Assembly (NCBI RefSeq): GCF_022760175.1
Contig: NZ_CP094326.1
Coordinates: 3,976,483-4,040,482, forward strand
DNA from: Zhouia spongiae
GTDB lineage: Bacteria > Bacteroidota > Bacteroidia > Flavobacteriales > Flavobacteriaceae
DNA: 64,000 nt
Direction: 5' to 3'
The notes below the pieces were generated by a model. It had not been told where the DNA came from. It did not search any database and was given only the letters and a program-made list of their open reading frames with translations. Below are positions 43,994-53,391 of this stretch, one piece after another. How positions within the stretch are numbered: position 1 is the stretch's first letter; each line of letters starts with the position of its first letter. A program made the position numbers and the translations under genes.

Positions 43994-44331
43994 TTGATTT
44001 AGTTAACCATATAGAAAACAACCATAATCATTGCGAAGATACATCAAAATTACCTGAGTCAGAACTGTCCGGAAATGTTGATACAGGGTTGAAAGTGTAT
44101 TATATCAATTTTCCCCGGAAGGGAGAACCTGTTTCCTCCAATGTCAGTATCAACTATATTACAGAGGTATAAAAAGGTAATGTGATGATGTCATGACCAA
44201 CCGGAAACCTGTTAATAAATAAGGTCCGGCATGATGCCGGACCTTAAACCAAATAAACCAAACTACATAGTTATGAAACCATGTACTCTTAAATATTTTT
44301 ATGCATTACTACTGTAACACTCATTATCTAT
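43994..44331. other. Gene-free region before the small membrane ORF
   Basis: Only the hairpin at 44221-44245 and the A-rich stretch after it are notable here. A 14-codon frame follows (ATG at 44274), too short to call. Confidence 0.5.
44221..44245 (-). terminator. Strong hairpin at the end of the 44.3-45.6 kb minus-strand unit
   Basis: AAGGTCCGGCAT and ATGCCGGACCTT form a near-perfect 12-bp stem around a single base. On the minus strand it is followed by ATTTATTAAC. It probably ends the transcript carrying the small membrane ORF and perhaps the MscS-like gene. Confidence 0.7.
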
Positions 44332-44460
44332 CTATTTCAAACTAGAATATCTACTCTTCAGTATTCTATAATTTATCAGGCTTTTTACTCCTAACACCAA
44401 CAAGATTAGAATACCAATAATTTGCAGGAACAAAAATATTTTTAACATAAGGTTTTCCAT
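44332..44460 (-). CDS. Possible small single-span membrane protein (42 aa)
   Basis: A 42-residue frame: MENLMLKIFLFLQIIGILIL, a hydrophobic helix of about 22 residues, then a basic tail (LINYRILKSRYSSLK). This is the layout of small membrane proteins. It lies about 300 bases downstream of the MscS-like gene on the same strand and is closed by a strong terminator hairpin. It was not in a longer reading frame and no homologue is known to me, so the call is tentative. Confidence 0.4.
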   Translation of the reverse strand: MENLMLKIFLFLQIIGILILLVLGVKSLINYRILKSRYSSLK

Positions 44461-44756
44461 GAGCTTTGGGTATTTTAGATTTCCTTCTTTACAATTTAGA
44501 CACAGCCCAAACGATAATGGTCACATTTTTATTTTAAAAAAATCTTTTTTATTTGTGCGGCACTTCCTTCACATATAAAAACTCATTAACAACAATCTAC
44601 AAACAGATGTGATTATATTAAAATGTTTAAAATTCCTGTTACCCTATTCGTTTCCCCAAAAAAAATTCTGTCAGGTCGGTATTTAAAAGAACCATTCTCG
44701 ATCTCCCCTTATGAGATATTTCCAAACGAACTTCATCAGATTAGCTTACAGATCGT

Positions 44757-45575
44757 TTACTGTCCTAATATTTCAACTTTTTTACTGGCTACCTGTTTAA
44801 TAGGGTATACAATCTTTTGGTTATCTGCACATAAAAGAACCATACATATATTGTCAATAGCTATGATCTCCCCTTCTGTATCATCTATTCTGATCTGTTG
44901 ACCGATCTGGAAATTTTTACGCGAATAAAAACCTAATAACAATCTGAATATCACATCCCTTGAGCCTAGTCCCAATGCCAGGGTAAAAGCCAACAGGAAA
45001 GCCCCTAATATAAGAGACAGGTTACTTGTAATTACACTGGTATCGATACCCGCCTGACTTAACGCCATGATAGAAACGAAAACCACCAGAACATAAAATA
45101 CAATACGACTTATCGCTTTTGATCCGTTAAGGTCAAAAGCCTTGATCATGGAAGCCAATGCATTTCTTAAAAGTCCGGCACCATATATTCCCAGGATAAA
45201 AATCAATATCGCACTGATAAATTTCGGCAGGTAAGCTATTAGTTTCCCTATTTCGGCTGAAATCATTGTTAGCCCCAGCATATCTGCTCCTATGATAACT
45301 AATACCAAAATCAAAAACCATTTTACAAAAAACAGTATGACTTTGGTTGGCTCTATTTTTACAGCAGATGAAAAAATCGGATTTTTATCATAAAATTTGG
45401 CAACCAACTCGTCTATTCGAGTCAATTTCAAAGATTTTTTTAAGATGAACAAGACTAATTTTAAAACTAACCAACCAAGAATGATCAGCACTATTCCCCC
45501 TAGTATTTTGGGTGTCACTTTATAAATACTTTCCAATAGGTTTTCTAACAGTCTTAAGTCTAATGTAGTTTTCAT
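44757..45575 (-). CDS. MscS-like mechanosensitive channel family protein
   Basis: A 272-residue protein with about four membrane helices (near residues 20-42, 65-90, 100-125 and 145-165). A further helix (TSVITSNLSLILGAFLLAFTLALGLGSRDVIFRLLLGF) resembles the pore-lining TM3 of MscS with its Gly/Ala pattern. The beta domain (IRIDDTEGEIIAIDNICMVLLCADNQKIVYP) follows. Such proteins relieve turgor on osmotic downshift, but at this size and sequence its gating is unknown. It lies 21 bases downstream of the 63-aa gene, so sigma factor, small protein and channel form one operon. Confidence 0.83.
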   Translation of the reverse strand: MKTTLDLRLLENLLESIYKVTPKILGGIVLIILGWLVLKLVLFILKKSLKLTRIDELVAKFYDKNPIFSSAVKIEPTKVILFFVKWFLILVLVIIGADMLGLTMISAEIGKLIAYLPKFISAILIFILGIYGAGLLRNALASMIKAFDLNGSKAISRIVFYVLVVFVSIMALSQAGIDTSVITSNLSLILGAFLLAFTLALGLGSRDVIFRLLLGFYSRKNFQIGQQIRIDDTEGEIIAIDNICMVLLCADNQKIVYPIKQVASKKVEILGQ

Positions 45576-45596
45576 TTCTATAGAGGTTTACAGGGA

Positions 45597-45788
45597 TTAA
45601 TTATTGTTCTTTTTTTTATCATTTCTGGTGATTTTCATGAGCTCTTCCACCGAACCGGGATACTTAACTGCAAACAGATCGGCCATATCGAGAGTCAGTT
45701 TAATCAAGGCAACATCATTCATCACCTTTTCTTTGATAACTTCCGGTAACTTTTCATTATGAATAACTTTTTTAAAAGGATTTTCCAT
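45597..45788 (-). CDS. Small helical protein in the sigma-factor operon (63 aa)
   Basis: A 63-residue protein, helical and charged, starting MENPFKKVIHNEKLPEVIKE and ending in a basic Lys/Asn tail. No membrane span is present. It follows the sigma-factor stop codon by 2 bases, so it is probably co-translated. Its position and size suggest a regulator of the sigma factor or the channel, but sequence alone gives no function. The EKLPEVIKEKVMNDVALIKL stretch is amphipathic. Confidence 0.7.
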   Translation of the reverse strand: MENPFKKVIHNEKLPEVIKEKVMNDVALIKLTLDMADLFAVKYPGSVEELMKITRNDKKKNNN

Positions 45789-45790
45789 AG

Positions 45791-46363
45791 CTAAAGTTTT
45801 TTATATATCTCAACCAATCGGTTCTTAGCTCTGCTCAACCGCATCTTAACTGCGCTTTCACCAATTTCCAAGGTTTCTTTAATTTCTTTTATCGTAAAAT
45901 CATCCTGATATTTCATCAACAGGATCATTTTATCATCCGGATCTATGATCTTTAAAGCTTTTTCCAGTTTATCCGATTTCAGTTCAAAGATGTCTTCATC
46001 TTTTATTTCTGCCAATTCTTCCGAATAGCGGTTCATTTCATCTGTATTCACAAACTTCTCTTTACGCTTCTTCAGATCCCGCTGCACATAATTCACGCAG
46101 AAATTATACGTAAATGAGTACAACCAGGTTGAAAATTTCGATTTTCCCTGAAAAGTCCTGAGCTTTACAAAAAGATTCACGAAAACATCATGCGCCAAAT
46201 CTTGTGCTTCTTCTGTAGATTTAGAAAAGCTCAGACATTTATTGTAAACAACATTAGCATACCGGTCGTATAATATTGCAAATAAATGTGTGTTATTGGT
46301 TTTAACAATGTTCCTGACTAGTTCTTCGTCTGCTATATTCTTATCAATATCTGCTTGTTCCAA
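45791..46363 (-). CDS. ECF-type RNA polymerase sigma factor
   Basis: A 190-residue protein with region 2 at about residues 25-95 (VYNKCLSFSKSTEEAQDLAHDVFVNLF; FSTWLYSFTYNFCVNY). Region 4 lies at about 135-188 (ILLMKYQDDFTIKEIKETLEIGESAVKMRLSRAK). It directs polymerase to alternative promoters. The small protein and MscS-like channel downstream are its likely operon partners and could be its targets. No anti-sigma factor with a membrane span lies adjacent. Confidence 0.9.
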   Translation of the reverse strand: MEQADIDKNIADEELVRNIVKTNNTHLFAILYDRYANVVYNKCLSFSKSTEEAQDLAHDVFVNLFVKLRTFQGKSKFSTWLYSFTYNFCVNYVQRDLKKRKEKFVNTDEMNRYSEELAEIKDEDIFELKSDKLEKALKIIDPDDKMILLMKYQDDFTIKEIKETLEIGESAVKMRLSRAKNRLVEIYKKL

Positions 46364-46628
46364 ACTTAATGGATTATTAATATAGTGCTACCATACATTT
46401 AGACACAAAGGATTCTCCCAAGTCACTTTTTAACATGCTTTTTTAATGGTTATTTCAAAATTACACTTTTACATACTAAGTATGATTTAAAATACTCAGG
46501 GGCTTGGAGGAGAGTTGTGAATTCTCTTCGAATCAATTCACAATTATACACGAATAAAGCACTATGATTAAGTGACTTACCATAAAAAAGAATCTTATAT
46601 CATTCTTGACAGAACTTTTGGTAAGAGT

Positions 46629-46790
46629 TAATTACCCCGGAGCAAGTCCACGAGGCTTTAAAGAAAAACCTAAAAAAATATTTCGATGCTAGCCCTATGA
46701 AATTCCGTCAGGACTATTTCACAAGGACAAGTGTCGGTGCATTTAAATCTCAATGATCGAGTAAAAACTGAGCTCATCCGTTTTTATATA
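46629..46790 (+). repeat. Dispersed intergenic repeat, copy D
   Basis: Sits in the 667-base gene-free stretch 46364-47030, upstream of the sigma-factor gene. It has the ACCCCGGAGCAAG 5' hairpin and central stem GCCCTATGAAAT facing ATTTCACAAGG. In the outer stem, CGATGC (46684) pairs with GTGTCG (46731) through two G-U wobbles. The hairpin is CTCAATGATCGAG (46749-46761). A terminator-like AAAAACTGAGCTCATCCGTTTTT follows. Confidence 0.75.
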
Positions 46791-46878
46791 TTAACCTGAA
46801 TGGCTTCCAATCTAATTTCCGACAGCCCGCATAATTAGATTCAAAAACTACAGGAATCTTTGTAATCCAATAAAAATA

Positions 46879-46912
46879 AAAAGACACAGCATTGTTTCAT
46901 ACTGCGCCTTTT
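46879..46912 (-). terminator. Terminator-like hairpin upstream of the EEP gene
   Basis: AAAAGGCGCAGTAT pairs imperfectly with ATGCTGTGTCTTTTT on the minus strand, with a T-run after. No gene lies immediately upstream on that strand before the sigma factor's promoter region, so the transcript it ends is unclear. Confidence 0.45.
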
Positions 46913-47030
46913 AACAACCAAATTAACTTTAAAATTATGGGGTTCGAATAAGCCGGCGGTAACCCTGGTCTTTTTGATCATTCTTGCAGAACTTCCGCAA
47001 GTAACACAGAAAACAGGCTACCGGCTTGTA

Positions 47031-47936
47031 TCATTCTTTTTTAAGCTTAAATGATGCCATTACCGGATAGTGGTCAGACAGTTTATCTGTAATGCCCGAA
47101 TTAAAAACTTCTGCATTCACACAGGACCGTGACATCAGCGGGCTGGTAAAAATATAGTCTATCCGTTGCCTTTGTTGTATTATCTCTTCTTTGGTAAAAT
47201 CGGGTTTTATCAATGCGGGGGTGGGAAATGTGTAGCGAGCTTCAACCGGAATAAAATTGTTGGTAACATCGATAGCAGGTAAAGAAATAAAGCGGGAAAT
47301 CACCGCATAATCAAATGCTCCCAATCGTAAATTGGAATATTTATCTCCTTTTTTGGGCTGCTGCTTTTTTAGCAGTATTGCATTTTGTTTTAACAAAACC
47401 TCATCAAAAGGAGAATGAGAGTTAAAATCACCCAGGATAACATACTTACTGTTACCTTGTTGTTGTATCTTTTCTGCTATAAGGTTTGCTTCCCTCAACC
47501 TGAAATCGCTATCTGCCGGAGACAGGTGTACAATATAGAAATCGATTCCATAGGTTTCGCAATGAAGCAGGCCGTGCCAAAAACCTTCAACGATCCGGTC
47601 TTTAACTAAAATCGGCTGCCTGGAGGTAATCCCTACCGGGTATCCTTCCGTTTTTAATATTTTCACATACGGATGCCCCCACTCCTTGGCATCTTCTTTA
47701 AGCATTTCTTCTGTGTACCCGCACAACTCTTGCAATGCCAGCACATCCGGTTGTTTGCTCTTAATCCACTTCAAACATTCTTCCTTCCTCTCCCTGTCTT
47801 TACCCCAGTCAAAACCGTTCCATATGTTATAGGTCATTACCTTCATCACCTCCTGTGCTCCCTGGGAAAAGCTGTTGTAACTGCTAAAAAGTAAAACTGT
47901 CAGAAAAAGATAAAACTTCCGATTCATAAAAACCAT
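47031..47936 (-). CDS. Secreted endonuclease/exonuclease/phosphatase-family protein
   Basis: A 301-residue protein with a signal peptide (FYLFLTVLLFSSYNSFSQG). The EEP fold follows: VMTYNIWNGFDW, LALQELCGY (catalytic Glu), IDFYIVHLSPADS, VILGDFNSHSP and DKLSDHYPVMASF (catalytic Asp-His). Members cleave phosphodiesters in DNA, phospholipids or sugars. It lies just downstream of susD on the same strand, so it could act in the same locus. Specificity is not evident. Confidence 0.83.
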   Translation of the reverse strand: MVFMNRKFYLFLTVLLFSSYNSFSQGAQEVMKVMTYNIWNGFDWGKDRERKEECLKWIKSKQPDVLALQELCGYTEEMLKEDAKEWGHPYVKILKTEGYPVGITSRQPILVKDRIVEGFWHGLLHCETYGIDFYIVHLSPADSDFRLREANLIAEKIQQQGNSKYVILGDFNSHSPFDEVLLKQNAILLKKQQPKKGDKYSNLRLGAFDYAVISRFISLPAIDVTNNFIPVEARYTFPTPALIKPDFTKEEIIQQRQRIDYIFTSPLMSRSCVNAEVFNSGITDKLSDHYPVMASFKLKKE

Positions 47937-48001
47937 GCTTAGTTAAAATTAATAATAATCACCCTAATATTGTATTGTTTACAAAAGTACATTAATCAAT
48001 G

Positions 48002-48066
48002 AGGGTGTTTAAAATATCGTTACTAAAATTAGCACAAGAAACCTTATAACAGCTTTTAAACACCCT
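48002..48066. repeat. 13-bp perfect inverted repeat between susD and the EEP gene
   Basis: AGGGTGTTTAAAA (48002-48014) and TTTTAAACACCCT (48054-48066) are exact complements separated by 39 bases. The repeat lies 19 bases beyond the susD stop codon. It could be a processing or attenuating hairpin that lets susD expression exceed that of the EEP gene; no clear T-run follows. Confidence 0.55.
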
Positions 48067-48085
48067 TCTTATTATTGTTTTTTTA

Positions 48086-49618
48086 TTAGTATCCGGGATT
48101 TTGATCTAATAAGGGGTTTTGATCTATTTCATTTTGTGGAATTGGCCATAAATATTGTTTTTGTTCAAACACCCTATGAGTTCCATCAGGCGTAGATTCG
48201 GTGACAGAACCCGGAACGATTTGGGCAGGAACTACAATATGGGCAATTTTCCACCTTTTGATATCAAAAAAGCGTAATCCTTCTCCGGCCAACTCTACCC
48301 TTCTCTCATGCCTTATCTGTTCTCTTAGGCCGTCCTGATCGAAGGTGTTTACTATTGGAGGCATTTCTATCCCCGTTCTTTCCCTTACCAGGTTAATGGC
48401 GTCGATAACTTGCTGACTTGGTCCGTTAGCTTCATTCATAGCTTCAGCATACATTAACAAAATATCCGCATACCTGATCAAAACGATATCCTGATCGCTA
48501 TTTGATGCGCCTGAAGGAGGATCCTGATCCAAGAAGAGTCCTTTTTGCCAGATATGATCTGTGGGTTTCTCTCCTTCTTCGAGCGGTACGCCATAATACG
48601 GCCTGTCTTCTCCCACATGTACTATTGTTAATTCCATTCTCGGATCTCTGTTGAGATAAGGGTTTTCAGGGTCATACATTTCTGAATCCTCTATTCTTTT
48701 TCCGTCAAGGCACTCAAATTCATCTACTAAATCCATCACAGGGGCACAAGATGCCCAATCGCCATACATCCTGTCGTATTCATGTCGCATGGTCGGTGCC
48801 TGATAGACAATGGAAAACATAATTCCGGGGTTAGCATCCTGATCCGTACCATCAAAAATACCTGCCCAGTTATTTCCTAACGAGAAGCGTCCTGAGGCCA
48901 TAATTTCTTGTCCTATCTGGGCGGCTTCACTCCACCTTTCATTATACAGTAAGACTCTCATTTTCAAACCTAAGGCCGAACCCTTAACTGCTCTGCCCTC
49001 ATAGACTTCATCAGGCAAATGATCTATAGAGTAATTCAGATCACTTAAAATATATTCTACTGTTTCTTCCATAGAACTCCTGGGCAGTTGGGCATTGTTA
49101 ATATCTACATCCTCAGGTACCAGAACTACCCCGCCAAACATTTGTGCCAAAGTTGCATAATGCCATGCCCTGATAAACCTTACTTCGGCAATATAATGAC
49201 CCTTCAATGTATCGTCGAAGTCAGGAACAAGATCTATATTTTTCAAAAAATCATTGCAGACAGCAATTCCCTGATAAGGAATCGTATAATAATTCCTAAC
49301 CACACCACCGGTAGTTGAAGTGATATCACCAGACTGAGGAATATTAAACAAATCCGGCCAACTCGCATTTGCATAACCGTCATCACTTAAGCCGTCCATT
49401 TGCGTTCGCAAACCTCCGAAGCCTACGATCCAATGGCTTGTTACCAAAGTTTGGTAAACTCCGGCCAACGCATTCTTTGCTTCATTCTCATTTTTCCAGA
49501 ACGTTTCTGTAGATGCGGCCGAAAGCGGGTTTTTATCGAGAAAATCACTGCATGAGCTTAAACACAGGGTTCCGGCCAATACAATACTATTTATTATATT
49601 TTTAGTTCTAATTTTCAT
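48086..49618 (-). CDS. SusD/RagB-family outer-membrane glycan-binding lipoprotein
   Basis: A 510-residue protein with a lipobox LCLSSCSDFL (Cys about residue 23). The SusD fold is marked by FWKNENEAKNALAGVYQTL, the TPR-like segment VKGSALGLKMRVLLYNERW, IRYADILLMYAEAMNEANG and EQIRHERRVELAGEGLRFFDIKRW. It ends with the family's YLWPIPQNEIDQNP. It caps the SusC transporter and captures oligosaccharides on the cell surface. It is 12 bases downstream of the SusC gene in one operon. Confidence 0.95.
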   Translation of the reverse strand: MKIRTKNIINSIVLAGTLCLSSCSDFLDKNPLSAASTETFWKNENEAKNALAGVYQTLVTSHWIVGFGGLRTQMDGLSDDGYANASWPDLFNIPQSGDITSTTGGVVRNYYTIPYQGIAVCNDFLKNIDLVPDFDDTLKGHYIAEVRFIRAWHYATLAQMFGGVVLVPEDVDINNAQLPRSSMEETVEYILSDLNYSIDHLPDEVYEGRAVKGSALGLKMRVLLYNERWSEAAQIGQEIMASGRFSLGNNWAGIFDGTDQDANPGIMFSIVYQAPTMRHEYDRMYGDWASCAPVMDLVDEFECLDGKRIEDSEMYDPENPYLNRDPRMELTIVHVGEDRPYYGVPLEEGEKPTDHIWQKGLFLDQDPPSGASNSDQDIVLIRYADILLMYAEAMNEANGPSQQVIDAINLVRERTGIEMPPIVNTFDQDGLREQIRHERRVELAGEGLRFFDIKRWKIAHIVVPAQIVPGSVTESTPDGTHRVFEQKQYLWPIPQNEIDQNPLLDQNPGY

Positions 49619-49629
49619 ATTCTAATAAT

Positions 49630-52600
49630 TTAAAAGTTGACAGATAAACCAAGTGAATGGATCTTGTTTTGCGGATAATTGGCCAAAGTCCCGGAATTAC
49701 CCACTCTCTCGGGGTCGAACCCATCAAGTTTACTGAATGTTAAAATATTGTCTCCGGCATAATACACCCTTAAATTACTCAAACCTATCTTCCCTGTCAG
49801 GGCTTCAGGCAATGTATAACCGATTTGCATATTCTGTAATCTCAAATAAGAAACATTTCTTAAGAAATAAGTAGACATCGAATTGAATATTTGTGAATGG
49901 TCTTCCCCCGCATAAATTCTAGGCATGGTCGTACTTGGATTTTCAGGAGTCCATCGGTTTCTCCAATCTGTGGTTGGCGGAGTCCCCTTGTAGAAAGGAG
50001 CAGCTCCCTGATTATTCAAAAATTTCTTCCCTCCGTGTGATCCGTAAAAACGCATCCCCAAATCGAAGTTTCTCCACTCCAAAGAAATATTAAAATTATA
50101 GGTAAACTTTGGAAATGCACCCGAGATATGAATCCTGTCATCCTGGTCTATTACGCCATCATTATTTTGATCTTTGTATTTCAGGTCGCCAGGCTGAGGT
50201 TCCGGCGACTGAGCAGCCGAATTATCAATTTCAGACTGGCTTTGAAAAATCCCATCCCATTCCCACATATACCAATCGTTATAAGGATGGCCTTCTTCAT
50301 TAATTGTAAGATTACCAATCTCTCTCTCTCCAAATTTCACCAATTCGTTTTTAAAGGCCTGTACATTCCCTCCTACCGAATAGGACACTTCGCCTACAAC
50401 ATCACGGTAATTGGCAGCCAGTTCGAATCCGGTATTTTTTAACGTTCCATCGTTAATAATCGGTGCGTTTAACCCCAGGTAAGCCGGGATCTGTGCCCTG
50501 CGCAATATGTCATCCGTCATCTTATTGAACCAGTCGAAGTTTATTCCCAGTTTATGGTTGAACAAACTCATATCAAAACCAATATTGGTTACGGTCGTAG
50601 TTTCCCATTTAATGTCTCTGTTTACCAATGAAGAAGCTGAAACCGCAGTAACTATTTCCCCGTCAATCGGGTAAACCCCATATATAAATGGTGAATTCGC
50701 GCCAATATTCAACACATTCTGATATGGGTAGTATCCTATATCCTGGTTCCCCAAGACTCCATGTGATCCACGAATCTTAAGTGCAGAAACCCAGGAAATA
50801 TTTTTCATAAAATCTTCTTCACTCAATTTCCATCCTAAAGAAAACGAAGGGAAATACCCCCATTTGTTTCCTTCGGAAAATCTTGAAGAACCATCGGCTC
50901 TCATATTGACCTCTAAAAGATACTTGTCTTTAAATGCATAATTCACCCGTCCAAACCAGGATAACATAGACCACTCTTCCGAATTTCCAGAGGTATATTG
51001 TGTGGCTGCCGGGCCTGCATTAATTTCTTGAACAGTATTAAGAAAATAAGATTTTCGGCCTAAACCCAGGGTTTCATATTTATACGATTCCATTTGATAC
51101 CCTCCCAGTACTCTTACCCCGTGATCTCCAAACATTTTGTCGTAAGTTAAATGCGAATAGAACACCGGATACAGGTCGTTGAAGGTGCTGATATCTAACG
51201 AATTGGTATTCTCTATTTTGGACAATTTGCCGGAATGGTAATTGTAGGCTTCAAATTCGCCGTCAAATGTTTTGGTTTTTGAATTGTTTAGATTTAAACC
51301 TCCTTTTATCCGCCAGATTAACCCATCCAAAATACTGAAATCGATAAAAGCGTTTGTTTGTAATTGCAATCCTTTTCTTCTGGAAAGTAATTCGCGTGAC
51401 ATAGCATATGGATTAGCCTGAAAGCGATTCCCGTTTACCTCCTTCTCATACGCATTTCTTGCATATCTTCCATCGGGAAGCGTTGGAGCATAAGTTGGTC
51501 CTGAAGATAAAATAGATGTGTATAAATTTTCTGTTCCGACATCATCCGTAACATCATAGCCAATACTGGTATTGACTCCTATCCTGATCCAATCTTTAAC
51601 CTGCGAAACTATATTCAGACGTAAATTATATTTATTGTATTCATAAGGCTCAATAGTTCCCGGTTGATTAATATATCCTAAACCGACGCTATAGGTGGTT
51701 TTCTCACTACCACCATTCAAACCTAGATGATGGTTCTGCACATAAGCAGGATTCACCATAAAATCCAGCCAGTCGAAATTCGGATATAAGGTTTCATCTG
51801 TTGAATTTCTGTAAGCATTAATTTCTTCGTTAGTATATATTGGCGATGCTCCTGAAGAGTTTGTTGCCGCTTCATTATAGAGCTCCATATACTCGGCCGA
51901 ATTGGTAATTAGTTTTGGCAACGTAGTCGGTGTGTGCCTTCCTATATTAAAATCGTAGGTCAGCGACATTTTTCCTTTCTTCCCTTGTTTTGTGGTAACC
52001 AAGATAACACCATTGGCTGCCCTGGAACCATAGATGGCAGCCGAGGCAGCATCTTTTAATAAAGTAACTGTTTCTATATCATTTGGATTTATTCCTGAAA
52101 GTTCTCCAGGGATGCCGTCAATAACAACCAACGGGCTAACTCCTGCTCCACTAAATGTACCAAACCCTCTTACCAATAAGGTAGCATTATTTCCATTCGG
52201 AGCCCCTGAATTCTGAACTACCTGCAAACCGGGAAGAACCCCCTGTAACATTGAGGAAGGATTAGCTATTTTCCGTTTGTTCAGCACCCGATCGCCTACA
52301 GATACTACAGCTCCGGTCAGGTTCGTCTTTTTCTGGGTGCCATACCCGACAACGACAACCTCGTCTAATGCTGCTACGTCTTCTTTCAGAACTACTTTTA
52401 CAGAGCTCTGCCCCTGTACTTTAACTTCCTGAGATAAAAAACCAATGTAAGACACTATTAAAACGGCATCTTTTTCAGCAACTGTCAGGCTGAAATTACC
52501 GTCAAAATCAGTCTGGGTACCATTCATGGTTCCCTTTTCACTAATACCGGCCCCTATCAATGGAGTGCCATTCTGATCGAGCACCGTACCCGACACCTCG

Positions 52601-52791
52601 AATCCTTGAGGATTTTTTATTGTATTTACAGTTTCTGCATTAATACCTGGTTTTGAAAAAGCATAAGCACTATGGAACAAAAGGCTCAGGGATACATAAA
52701 TAATGAGACCAAAGTTCCTCTTTAATAAGTTCAAACAACTTCTGTAAGATTTTGTCTGACTTTTGAATAATAAATTTGAAGTTTTACTCAT
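49630..52791 (-). CDS. SusC/RagA-family TonB-dependent outer-membrane transporter
   Basis: A 1053-residue protein. The signal is at about residues 28-46 (LIIYVSLSLLFHSAYAFS). A carboxypeptidase-regulatory-like domain (FEVSGTVLDQNGTPLIGAGI) is followed by the family's DEVVVVGYGTQKKTNLTGAV box, the plug domain (LVVIDGIPGELSGINPNDIETVTLLKDAASAAIYGSRAANGVILV) and a barrel ending LSVNF. It imports oligosaccharides captured by SusD using TonB energy. It heads a divergent locus: the symporter/GH130 genes lie 600 bases to the right on the other strand. Confidence 0.96.
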   Translation of the reverse strand: MSKTSNLLFKSQTKSYRSCLNLLKRNFGLIIYVSLSLLFHSAYAFSKPGINAETVNTIKNPQGFEVSGTVLDQNGTPLIGAGISEKGTMNGTQTDFDGNFSLTVAEKDAVLIVSYIGFLSQEVKVQGQSSVKVVLKEDVAALDEVVVVGYGTQKKTNLTGAVVSVGDRVLNKRKIANPSSMLQGVLPGLQVVQNSGAPNGNNATLLVRGFGTFSGAGVSPLVVIDGIPGELSGINPNDIETVTLLKDAASAAIYGSRAANGVILVTTKQGKKGKMSLTYDFNIGRHTPTTLPKLITNSAEYMELYNEAATNSSGASPIYTNEEINAYRNSTDETLYPNFDWLDFMVNPAYVQNHHLGLNGGSEKTTYSVGLGYINQPGTIEPYEYNKYNLRLNIVSQVKDWIRIGVNTSIGYDVTDDVGTENLYTSILSSGPTYAPTLPDGRYARNAYEKEVNGNRFQANPYAMSRELLSRRKGLQLQTNAFIDFSILDGLIWRIKGGLNLNNSKTKTFDGEFEAYNYHSGKLSKIENTNSLDISTFNDLYPVFYSHLTYDKMFGDHGVRVLGGYQMESYKYETLGLGRKSYFLNTVQEINAGPAATQYTSGNSEEWSMLSWFGRVNYAFKDKYLLEVNMRADGSSRFSEGNKWGYFPSFSLGWKLSEEDFMKNISWVSALKIRGSHGVLGNQDIGYYPYQNVLNIGANSPFIYGVYPIDGEIVTAVSASSLVNRDIKWETTTVTNIGFDMSLFNHKLGINFDWFNKMTDDILRRAQIPAYLGLNAPIINDGTLKNTGFELAANYRDVVGEVSYSVGGNVQAFKNELVKFGEREIGNLTINEEGHPYNDWYMWEWDGIFQSQSEIDNSAAQSPEPQPGDLKYKDQNNDGVIDQDDRIHISGAFPKFTYNFNISLEWRNFDLGMRFYGSHGGKKFLNNQGAAPFYKGTPPTTDWRNRWTPENPSTTMPRIYAGEDHSQIFNSMSTYFLRNVSYLRLQNMQIGYTLPEALTGKIGLSNLRVYYAGDNILTFSKLDGFDPERVGNSGTLANYPQNKIHSLGLSVNF

Positions 52792-53391
52792 ATTTAGTTG
52801 TTTATATTAAAGTGTCATTTTTATGATTTGAAAGATGTGTCGCAGGAAGCAGCTCTTCTTTTCTCTCCATCAAACTTTATATTATTTTCACTCAAAATCC
52901 ATTTTTATTGCTTCAAACACTTAATTCCACTTAAAAAAAAATAAAAACAGCAAAAAAAGAATGTTTTTATTATCGATTTCAAAACTAGAGCAATAGTCAT
53001 CCTGACGTTAATACTATTTTATCAAATACATGTGCTTTCTTATCATTGTATAAGGAAGCAGGGGATCAAATCGAGGTATAACCCTGAAAAACATCACTTT
53101 AAAAATCTTACTCATATATAAAAGGTTAAGTTCCCGGGAAAATTTTATATTCTTTATACTGCTCCATTTGGAAAAGAAATCCAGGGGTGTCTGCAAAAGG
53201 AGAATGTTTAAACTCATGTGCAGTTGTTCATATGCCACGGGAAGCCTATGCTTCCCGTGTATCGGGAATTTTTTGGCGACATTATTTTACCATACTTTGA
53301 TTAAATACTATTAATTACCAAGCTTTCCTTTCTGTTACATTTACCCAACCGTAATCATATATTCCAAACATTCCGATCAGAACTATAACCT
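52792..53391. promoter_or_regulatory. Divergent promoter region of the polysaccharide-utilisation locus
   Basis: A 600-base gap between the SusC gene and the symporter gene. It should hold both promoters and the AraC-type operator, but no site could be assigned confidently. The only strong structure is the hairpin at 53236-53274. The 74-codon frame inside it shows no protein-like features. Confidence 0.5.
53236..53274 (+). terminator. Perfect 10-bp hairpin with T-run, upstream of the symporter gene
   Basis: CACGGGAAGC (53236-53245) and GCTTCCCGTG (53250-53259) pair around a CTAT loop. A T-run (53269-53274) follows ten bases later. It lies upstream of the symporter and could be a terminator of an unseen leader transcript or an mRNA-stabilising structure. 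Confidence 0.55.

Noticed and set aside
44623..44901. 92-codon frame overlapping the MscS-like gene end
   Set aside because: Antisense to a well-supported gene and shows no protein features.
46935..46960. GGTTCGAATAAG-like sequence suggesting a tRNA T-loop
   Set aside because: No cloverleaf arms could be formed around it; no tRNA is supported in the window.
53014..53238. 74-codon frame in the SusC/symporter gap
   Set aside because: No domain, signal or start context; it lies in a promoter region and the hairpin overlaps its start.
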